A program made the position numbers and the translations under genes. A stretch of 11,120 nt of DNA, from positions 1 to 11,120 of the forward strand of contig CAIYKK010000270.1 of assembly GCA_903926695.1 (NCBI GenBank), read 5' to 3'. The notes beneath the pieces were generated by a model that searched no databases, had not been told where the DNA came from, and saw nothing but the letters and a program-made list of their open reading frames with translations. This stretch comes from an uncultured Burkholderiales bacterium (lineage in GTDB: Bacteria; Pseudomonadota; Gammaproteobacteria; Burkholderiales; Burkholderiaceae_C). Shown piece by piece: positions 5,339 through 11,120 of the stretch (positions are counted from its first letter, which is position 1; every line of letters starts with the position of its first letter).

Positions 5339-8300
5339 ATGAAAAATAATATTTCAAAATTTTCCATAGCAGTTGTATCTGTTTTGCTGGCGGTCAATGG
5401 CGCGATGGCTGGCATGCTGCAGCAGCCCATTCAGGCGACGGCGGGCGTGGTTGCGCCGAATGTTATGTTTACGCTGGATGATTCTGGTTCTATGGGGTGG
5501 GAGTGTTTGCCGGATGCTTTATGTTATGACGATAAATCAACTTTCATTGGCACTATGCCAGATTTGAATCCTTGGAAGAATGGTGTTGCAGCCTATGATA
5601 CGACTTGCAATAGCATGAGTACCACCAAAAAAAATGCGTGTAAATTATATAATCGAAAAATGCGATCGGCGGGAGTTAATCCACTTTATTATAATCCTGC
5701 AATTAAATATTTGCCATGGAGGAAATCTGATGGAAATTGGCTTGACCAATATCCGGGAACTGCAGCACGAGATTTTCCTGAAGTTTCAGCTCCCGGATAT
5801 ATTTTAGATCCTGGATATACAAAAAGTTCAACGGCAGTGCAAAATCTTGCGGCTGTTCTGCCTTCTATGACAAAAAATTGGTGTTACGGTTCCGGTGTAA
5901 ATTCATTGAGTTTTAGTTGCTCTTCCTCTGCTGATTCGACGGTTTATTTGGCTCAGTATTTTAATCTTATTGGGACCGACAAAGAAGCTGTCAGTAGCTA
6001 TGCCCAGGTCATGATTCAAGGGAGTGCATCAACGTATCCCAAATCCAGTGCCAGTGCTAGAACGGATTGCGCGGCAGCCAGTTCATGCACTTATGCTGAA
6101 GAACTTCAGAACTTTTCAAACTGGTACTCCTACCACCGGACGCGAATGCGTGTAGGTATCGCTGGGACATCTGAGTCGTTTTTTTCAATCCCTCTAAGTT
6201 ATCGGGTTGGTTATGGGCGTATCAATAACTCAAAGCTAGCTAGCATCGACGGTTCGGCTAATATTTCAACAGTTGTAAACGGTGTCAGACCTTTTACACC
6301 TGCGGCTGGTGGAAATAAAACTGCATTTTATACGTGGCTTGCTTCACAGGTGCCGCATATTCTTCCTGAAGGAAAGACACCGTTACGCCGTGCGATGGGA
6401 GAGGTTGGTAAATATTACTCATATACTGGTAATAAAGGGCCGTGGGGCGAGCAGCCGGGTATTGAGGATACAACTCCTCAACTTTCCTGCCGCCGGTCAT
6501 TTCACATGTTAATGACGGATGGTACGTGGAATGATACTGTTAACGGTTCGGATGATGGCGCCGCATTAGAGCCAGCAGCAAAGCTTAATGTTGATGCTAT
6601 AGCGGGTGATCTCATTAAAAATATAAATTCCCAACCAAATTATACCTATTCACCAGCTTATCCTTATCAGGATACTACTAAGAATACACTGGCTGATGTT
6701 GCTATGTATTACTGGAATCATGACCTTAACCCTAAGCTGGACAACGGCGTAACCCCTACCTCCAATGATCCAGCTTTTTGGCAGCACATGGTTAATTACA
6801 CTATCGGTTTTGGTGTTAAAGGTGTGCTTGATCCTGCGACCGATCTACCAGCACTGGCCACTGGCGCAAAAAAGTGGCCAGCTGCAGTTCCAGATAGCCT
6901 AGCAAATATTGATGACCTGTGGCATGCTGCTGTCAATAGCCGAGGCATGTATTTGAGCGCAAAAAATACCGATGAATACTCGAATGCGCTTAAGGATATT
7001 ATCGATGATATTGCGGCAGTGAATGGCAGTGAATCGGGTTTGGCTGTTTCCGCCAAAACCCTGTCAACAACCAGCACGACCAAAAAATATGAAGCTGAAT
7101 TTTCTTCGGCACGCTGGAGCGGCGATGTCAAAGCCATTAAGTTGACTTCTGCGGGATTAGATGACGGTGATCCTCCCTGGACTGCTGCAGCCAATTTTCC
7201 CGCATACGGCTCGCGCAATATGTTCGCTTACGATAAGCTCGCCACAGGCACCAAAGGCGTTGCATTTACCTTGGCAGGTTTGAGTAGCACCATGCAAACC
7301 ACGATGCTGGGCAGCCCGGTAACAATTACTGGCGTAGATTTGGTCAATTACCTGCGTGGAGATCGCACCAAGGAAACAGGCATTCTAAGAGTGCGCGCTT
7401 CAATGCTGGGCGATATTGTCAATTCCACCCCTATTCTGGTCAAAGACCAGACAGACGGTCAATATGGATTTTTGCCAAAGACTTCTGCCTTCAGCGCTGC
7501 TCAAAGCACTTACCGGCGGTTTTTAGTGGCCAAAAAGCAGCGCAATGCGCAGCTTTTTGTCGGGGCAAATGATGGCTTTCTTCATGCCTTCAGCGATACC
7601 AACGGCGCGGAAACTTTTGCATTCATGCCAGATTCCCTGTTGGGAAAAGTTAAAGACTTGGCCTCGCTGGATTATACGCATGAGTATTTTGTGGATGGCC
7701 CGTTGAGCGAGGCGGATATTTATGATACTTCGGCCTCCAAATGGCGCAATCTTGTGCTGGGCGGCACTGGTGCCGGGGCCAAGAGCCTGTTTGCCATCAA
7801 TGTGCCAGTGGTCAGTTATCCTGCCAGCGCAACCGCAGTGCCTGCTGCGTTGACTGCTTCCCAGTCTGCACCGGGCGCCTCCGATATTTTGTGGACAGTC
7901 TCAAATACAGATGTAACGGCACCGAATAATTTTTCCGAGCTGGGTTATGTGCTGCAGCCGCCTGAGCACGGCGTGATGATGGATGGCACCTGGGTGACGA
8001 TTGTGGGAAATGGCTATGACAGCACCAGCAAAAAAGCGCAGTTGTTTATCATTAATGCGCTAACAGGCGCTTTAATCAAAAGTCTGGATACAGTTGTCGG
8101 CTCCAGCGGAACACCGAATGGCCTGGGTGGCGTGCGGGTAGTGCGCAATGACAAAAAGCAGATCGTGGCCGCTTATGCCGGGGATTTGCAGGGCAATCTA
8201 TGGAAGTTTGATTTTTCCTCTGCCGACAAGACTAAATGGGCCGTCGCTTTTGCTGGAAACCCCTTGTTTAAAACGGAAGCAATTGAGCCGATTACGGCGG

Positions 8301-9040
8301 CACCGACTTATACCTTGCACCCCAATGGCGGTGTGATGGTATTGTTTGGCACCGGAAAAATATTTGAAACAGGTGATGACCGTGCCACTGACCAGCGTGC
8401 GCTGTATGGCGTGTGGGACATGGTCAAGCTGGGTGCCGCATCCACGCTTGTGGCAGACACGGACACACTGAATATTGGCAGGATCACGCACCCAGAAACC
8501 ATTGTGGCCCAAGCGCTGTCAGCGGACCACCTGACGGGAACCACAGGTCTTTTTTATGGCCTGACGGTCACCCCGGTGGATTACGAGATCAAGCTCGCGA
8601 CAGAGACACGGCCAGCCTACATGACCAAGCGCGGCTGGCGTCTGCCATTGACAGTGGGTGCAGGGCAGCGGTTGGTAGATAATCCTGAAATGGCAGGTGG
8701 CATGGTGTTGATGCAAACGATCACGCCTCTCATTAGTACGGCCTCTTGCACTGCCTCCAGTCTCACACGCTATGGCTTTCTGCTCGATCCTTTTATGAGC
8801 GGAACCAATCAGACGACTTTTGACACCAATGCGGATGGTTTATTTACGGCAGCTGATAACGTTACAGCGGCTGGTGTGCTGTTGATTGGCAGCGGCCCTG
8901 CGACGATGCTGCGTTTGCAGTCGAAAAACAAGTATCTCATTGCCCAGGCACGCACAGGTCTGACTAAACCTCCTTTGACTCAGCCTCCATTCAGTTCTTC
9001 CAAGCGCTACTGGCGTCAAATAATTTCGCAGCCAAATTGA
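5339..9040 (+). CDS. pilY1: PilY1/PilC-type pilus tip adhesin and assembly factor
   Basis: PilY1 is a large exported protein at the pilus tip. In Pseudomonas and Neisseria it antagonises retraction, promotes assembly and acts in adhesion and surface sensing. The 1233-residue protein has a Sec signal peptide (cleavage likely after AMA at 22-24). A von Willebrand A-like N-terminus carries a MIDAS-type DDSGSM (D47, S49, S51) and a later LMTDG (D394). Cysteines in this half (C56, C62 and others) may form disulfides. From about residue 670 the conserved PilC-type beta-propeller follows: LGDIVNSTPILV, FVGANDGFLHAF, LVLGGTGAGAKSLFAINV, and YAGDLQGNLW at 946-955. The calcium loop often found just before AGD is not recognisable here. 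An EF-hand-like DTNADGLFTAAD occurs at 1162-1173. The N-terminal half is AT-rich compared with the rest. It lies between pilX and pilE. Confidence 0.94.
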   Translation: MKNNISKFSIAVVSVLLAVNGAMAGMLQQPIQATAGVVAPNVMFTLDDSGSMGWECLPDALCYDDKSTFIGTMPDLNPWKNGVAAYDTTCNSMSTTKKNACKLYNRKMRSAGVNPLYYNPAIKYLPWRKSDGNWLDQYPGTAARDFPEVSAPGYILDPGYTKSSTAVQNLAAVLPSMTKNWCYGSGVNSLSFSCSSSADSTVYLAQYFNLIGTDKEAVSSYAQVMIQGSASTYPKSSASARTDCAAASSCTYAEELQNFSNWYSYHRTRMRVGIAGTSESFFSIPLSYRVGYGRINNSKLASIDGSANISTVVNGVRPFTPAAGGNKTAFYTWLASQVPHILPEGKTPLRRAMGEVGKYYSYTGNKGPWGEQPGIEDTTPQLSCRRSFHMLMTDGTWNDTVNGSDDGAALEPAAKLNVDAIAGDLIKNINSQPNYTYSPAYPYQDTTKNTLADVAMYYWNHDLNPKLDNGVTPTSNDPAFWQHMVNYTIGFGVKGVLDPATDLPALATGAKKWPAAVPDSLANIDDLWHAAVNSRGMYLSAKNTDEYSNALKDIIDDIAAVNGSESGLAVSAKTLSTTSTTKKYEAEFSSARWSGDVKAIKLTSAGLDDGDPPWTAAANFPAYGSRNMFAYDKLATGTKGVAFTLAGLSSTMQTTMLGSPVTITGVDLVNYLRGDRTKETGILRVRASMLGDIVNSTPILVKDQTDGQYGFLPKTSAFSAAQSTYRRFLVAKKQRNAQLFVGANDGFLHAFSDTNGAETFAFMPDSLLGKVKDLASLDYTHEYFVDGPLSEADIYDTSASKWRNLVLGGTGAGAKSLFAINVPVVSYPASATAVPAALTASQSAPGASDILWTVSNTDVTAPNNFSELGYVLQPPEHGVMMDGTWVTIVGNGYDSTSKKAQLFIINALTGALIKSLDTVVGSSGTPNGLGGVRVVRNDKKQIVAAYAGDLQGNLWKFDFSSADKTKWAVAFAGNPLFKTEAIEPITAAPTYTLHPNGGVMVLFGTGKIFETGDDRATDQRALYGVWDMVKLGAASTLVADTDTLNIGRITHPETIVAQALSADHLTGTTGLFYGLTVTPVDYEIKLATETRPAYMTKRGWRLPLTVGAGQRLVDNPEMAGGMVLMQTITPLISTASCTASSLTRYGFLLDPFMSGTNQTTFDTNADGLFTAADNVTAAGVLLIGSGPATMLRLQSKNKYLIAQARTGLTKPPLTQPPFSSSKRYWRQIISQPN
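5505..6720 (+). other. AT-rich island within the N-terminal half of pilY1
   Basis: Sample 60-base lines counted by eye in this stretch are 33-38% GC (lines starting 5521, 5641, 5701, 6601), against 53% at 7021 and 65% at 5401. Codons here favour A/T at the third position (aat, tat, gat, ttt), unlike the flanking pilus genes and the housekeeping genes. The reading frame is unbroken. Boundaries are approximate. It encodes the segment between the MIDAS start and the region before the propeller, the variable part of PilY1 proteins. No insertion element flanks it, so allelic recombination is more likely than transposition. Confidence 0.7.
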
Positions 9041-9062
9041 TAAAAATAATCCAGGATTTTTA
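9041..9062 (+). repeat. AT-only inverted repeat around the pilE ribosome-binding site
   Basis: TAAAAAT at 9041-9047 and ATTTTTA at 9056-9062 are exact reverse complements with an 8-base loop. The Shine-Dalgarno AGGA (9053-9056), 8 bases before the pilE ATG, lies almost entirely in the loop. All seven pairs are A-U, so the stem is weak. The gap is AT-rich, and chance is a fair explanation. Confidence 0.4.
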
Positions 9063-9064
9063 AA

Positions 9065-9541
9065 ATGAGAAACAAAAAAAAATCAATGCGCAGCCGTGGC
9101 TTTACCTTGGTTGAATTAATGGTCGTTCTCGCCATCGTGGGTATTTTGGCGGCTTTTGCTTATCCCAGCTACCGCGACTCGGTGGATAAATCGCGCCGGG
9201 CCGAGGCGCGGGCGCAGCTGATGGACGCAGTGCAGTTCATGCAGCGGTTTTATTCACAAAATGACCGCTACGACAAGACCAACGCACAGACGCCAGTGGA
9301 TGCTACGCTGCCAGCAGCCTTGGCGGTGTCGCCCAGAAGCGCTGCCTCCGGCACTGAGAATTACAACATTGGCTTTGTTGCCGATTCGCTCTCCATCGCC
9401 GGGTTTGTGCTGCAGGCTGTGCCAAGAGCGGGCGGCACTATGGCCAGCGACAGGTGCGGAACCCTGCAGATCAATCAGGTGGGGCGGCGCACCGTCACGG
9501 GAAACACAGATGGAGCGACCGCCGAAACCTGCTGGCGCTAA
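9065..9541 (+). CDS. pilE: PilE-type minor type IV pilin
   Basis: This is a type IV pilin-like protein at the end of the minor-pilin operon, expected to be processed by PilD and incorporated in the pilus or its priming complex. The 158-residue protein has leader [12 protein letters not shown], then [26 protein letters not shown]: cleavage after G12, with glutamate at mature position 5 (E17). C131 and C156 near the C-terminus probably form the D-region disulfide typical of PilE. AGGA at 9053-9056 supports the ATG at 9065. A second ATG at codon 8 would also leave a workable leader. By position this corresponds to the minor pilin PilE of Pseudomonas, not necessarily to the Neisseria major pilin of the same name. 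A run of nine A (9074-9082) lies in codons 4-6. No pilY2 is present before it. Confidence 0.9.
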   Translation: MRNKKKSMRSRGFTLVELMVVLAIVGILAAFAYPSYRDSVDKSRRAEARAQLMDAVQFMQRFYSQNDRYDKTNAQTPVDATLPAALAVSPRSAASGTENYNIGFVADSLSIAGFVLQAVPRAGGTMASDRCGTLQINQVGRRTVTGNTDGATAETCWR

Positions 9542-9551
9542 CCCGGTTGTG

Positions 9552-9569
9552 CGGGCGTTTTAGCGCCCG
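9552..9569. terminator. GC-rich hairpin between convergent pilE and nrdR
   Basis: CGGGCG (9552-9557) pairs with CGCCCG (9564-9569) around a 6-base loop, in the gap between the pilE stop and the nrdR stop. The nrdR TAA lies within the loop. There is no T-run after the stem on either strand, so this is at best a weak bidirectional terminator or a 3'-end stabiliser. Confidence 0.35.
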
Positions 9570-10009
9570 ACCTCATCGACCAGCGTTTTGAATTCATCAA
9601 TGTCTTCAAAACTTCGGTACACGCTGGCAAAGCGGATATAGGCGATTTTGTCGAGTTTTTTCAACTCCAGCATGACCAGTTCGCCCAGGCGGCTGGAGGC
9701 GACTTCGCGCTGGCCCATGCCCAGAAGCTGCTCTTCAATGTGTTCGACGGCTGCATCGACCTGCTCTGTGCTGACGGGGCGTTTGCGCAGGGCTAGCGTC
9801 ATGGAACTGCGGATTTTGCTGCGCTGGTAATCGCTGCGGTGGCCGTCTTTTTTGACAATGCTCGGAAAGCTGACCTCGGGGCGCTCGTAGGTGGTAAAGC
9901 GTTTTTGACACGCGCCGCACTGGCGGCGGCGGCGTATGGATTCGGCATCTTCTGACACCCGCGTCTCGATGACTTGGGTTTCAGGGTGACCGCAAAAAGG
10001 GCATTTCAT
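9560..10009 (-). CDS. nrdR: Transcriptional repressor NrdR of ribonucleotide reductase genes
   Basis: NrdR is a cytoplasmic zinc-ribbon/ATP-cone regulator that senses ATP and dATP and represses ribonucleotide reductase operons at NrdR boxes. The 149-residue protein is the standard length. The zinc ribbon has C3, C6 (KCPFC), C31 and C34 (CGAC), with the basic patch RRRRQ at 26-30 before the second pair. The ATP-cone domain runs from about residue 49 to 139 (SIVKKDG, then [14 protein letters not shown], the family's most conserved end). It lies 70 bases downstream of glyA on the same strand. This gene pair is common in proteobacteria. I see no NrdR box in the window, so its targets are elsewhere. 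Confidence 0.96.
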   Translation of the reverse strand: MKCPFCGHPETQVIETRVSEDAESIRRRRQCGACQKRFTTYERPEVSFPSIVKKDGHRSDYQRSKIRSSMTLALRKRPVSTEQVDAAVEHIEEQLLGMGQREVASSRLGELVMLELKKLDKIAYIRFASVYRSFEDIDEFKTLVDEVGR

Positions 10010-10036
10010 GCGCTTGTCCGGGTTTCTGCAGTGGCA

Positions 10037-10065
10037 CAGGCGGTTCTTGACATCGCAACCGCCTG
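10037..10065. repeat. 9-bp inverted repeat in the glyA-nrdR gap
   Basis: CAGGCGGTT (10037-10045) and AACCGCCTG (10057-10065) are exact reverse complements separated by 11 bases. They occupy the centre of the 70-base gap between the glyA stop and the nrdR start. An RNA stem here would be stable, but no U-run follows it on the minus strand. It may be an mRNA-processing or attenuation element, or an operator dyad for nrdR. It does not match the NrdR box as I know it. Confidence 0.55.
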
Positions 10066-10079
10066 GCCGTTGACCATGC

Positions 10080-11120
10080 TCAACCGTAAACCGGAAAGCG
10101 GCTGGTCAGTGCGTGAACTTTGGCGCGAACCGCCTCAATGTTGGCCGGATCGCGTGGGTTGTCCAGCACGTCAGCAATCAGGTGGGCGGTCAGGCGCGCT
10201 TCTTCGTCCTTGAAGCCGCGTGTGGTCATGGCCGGGGTGCCGATGCGCACGCCGCTGGTGACCATTGGCTTTTCTGGGTCGTTCGGGATGGCGTTTTTGT
10301 TGATCGTCATGTGGGCGGCGCCCAGCACGGCTTCAGCTTCCTTGCCGGTGATGCCCTTGGCGCGCAGATCGACCAGCATGACGTGGCTTTGCGTGCCGCC
10401 GCTGACAATGCGCAGGCCGCGCTCGGTCAGGGTTTCGGCGACGATGCGGGCGTTGGTCACGACCTGCTGCTGGTAGGTCTTGAACTCTGGCGTCATCGCT
10501 TCCTTGAAGGCCACGGCCTTGGCGGCAATGACGTGCATCAGCGGGCCACCTTGCAGGCCGGGGAAAATCGCGCTGTTGATGGCTTTTTCGTACTGCGACT
10601 TCATCAAGATGATGCCGCCGCGTGGGCCGCGCAGGCTCTTGTGCGTGGTGGAGGTCACGATGTCGGCGTGCGGCACGGGGTTGGGATAGACGCCAGCGGC
10701 AATCAGGCCGGCGTAGTGCGCCATATCGACCATAAAAATCGCGCCAACGTCTTTGGCGACCTTGGCAAAACGCTCGAAGTCGATTTGCAGGCTGTAGGCT
10801 GAAGCGCCTGCAATGATTAGCTTCGGTTTGGTTTCGTGGGCCTTGCGCTCCATCGCTTCGTAGTCGATAGCTTCGTTGGCGTCCAGGCCGTAGGAGACGA
10901 CGTTGAACCACTTGCCGCTCATGTTCAGCGCCATGCCGTGGGTCAGGTGACCGCCTTCGGCCAGGCTCATGCCCATGATGGTGTCGCCGGGCTTCACGAA
11001 AGCCAGAAACCCGGCTTCGTTGGCCGAAGCGCCGCAGGGCGGCTGCACGTTGGCCGCGTCGGCACCGAAAATCTGCTTGACGCGGTCAATGGCCAGTTGC
11101 TCGGCCACATCGACGTGTTC
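10080..11120 (-). CDS. glyA: Serine hydroxymethyltransferase (5' end outside window)
   Basis: This PLP enzyme interconverts serine plus tetrahydrofolate with glycine plus 5,10-methylene-tetrahydrofolate, the main source of one-carbon units. The window holds 346 residues up to TGA. About 70 N-terminal residues are missing, since the frame is already open at the edge ([13 protein letters not shown]), so no start codon can be assigned here. Hallmarks seen are [16 protein letters not shown], the PLP-lysine motif [24 protein letters not shown] and the carboxylate-binding arginine in [14 protein letters not shown]. One oddity lies in the PLP-phosphate loop: where the family has QPHSG or QPNSG followed by xxAN, this reads QPPCGASAN, and a following Val is Gly. 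The rest is highly conserved, so this is either a real variant or local sequence error. nrdR follows downstream. Confidence 0.95.
   Translation of the reverse strand, partial: EHVDVAEQLAIDRVKQIFGADAANVQPPCGASANEAGFLAFVKPGDTIMGMSLAEGGHLTHGMALNMSGKWFNVVSYGLDANEAIDYEAMERKAHETKPKLIIAGASAYSLQIDFERFAKVAKDVGAIFMVDMAHYAGLIAAGVYPNPVPHADIVTSTTHKSLRGPRGGIILMKSQYEKAINSAIFPGLQGGPLMHVIAAKAVAFKEAMTPEFKTYQQQVVTNARIVAETLTERGLRIVSGGTQSHVMLVDLRAKGITGKEAEAVLGAAHMTINKNAIPNDPEKPMVTSGVRIGTPAMTTRGFKDEEARLTAHLIADVLDNPRDPANIEAVRAKVHALTSRFPVYG

Noticed and set aside
6235..6244. Perfect 10-bp palindrome GCTAGCTAGC inside pilY1
   Set aside because: It is a short tandem of GCTA within coding sequence, with no second copy noticed. 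It is likely chance.
5505..6720. Insertion element or phage origin of the AT-rich pilY1 segment
   Set aside because: No terminal repeats, target duplication, transposase or integrase sequence is visible, and the reading frame is continuous.
7355..7363. RGD tripeptide in PilY1 (residues 673-675) as an integrin-binding motif
   Set aside because: It falls in the LRGDR segment that I recall as generally conserved at the start of the PilY1 propeller region, so it is probably structural and not evidence of host-cell binding.

Overview
The window looks like chromosomal core DNA from a betaproteobacterium, most likely Burkholderiales and probably a Comamonadaceae relative (Rhodoferax/Polaromonas-like). 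I infer this from the gene order, the protein sequences and the high GC of the housekeeping genes. No rRNA or other marker is present, so the genus is a guess. I see no tRNA, rRNA, CRISPR array, insertion sequence or phage gene. Apart from two genes cut by the window edges, the genes are closely packed, and no gap between them exceeds about 115 bases.

Positions 1-2500 (minus strand) hold a riboflavin cluster in transcription order ribD, ribE, ribBA. ribBA runs off the left edge after its DHBP synthase domain. RibD supplies the pyrimidine branch, the RibB domain makes the four-carbon unit, and RibE performs the last dismutation to riboflavin. No FMN riboswitch is seen.

Positions 2614-9541 (plus strand) hold a type IV pilus minor-pilin operon: fimT, pilV, pilW, pilX, pilY1, pilE. 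It resembles the fimU-pilVWXY1-pilE operon of Pseudomonas. The minor pilins and the PilY1 tip protein are expected to form the complex that primes pilus assembly and sits at the pilus tip. Two features stand out. pilW is interrupted by a single in-frame TAG, with the rest of the reading frame intact behind it. The N-terminal half of pilY1 is an AT-rich island of about 1.2 kb inside an otherwise GC-rich gene.

Positions 9560-11120 (minus strand) hold glyA (5' end cut by the window edge) followed by nrdR. This housekeeping pair is convergent with the pilus operon. A cluster of unusual residues lies in the PLP-binding loop of GlyA.

The 113-base divergent region between ribD and fimT carries a perfect 11-bp inverted repeat, and the glyA-nrdR gap carries a 9-bp stem. 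No wholly new multi-gene system is evident. The best leads are the amber-interrupted pilW, the mosaic pilY1 and the GlyA motif change.
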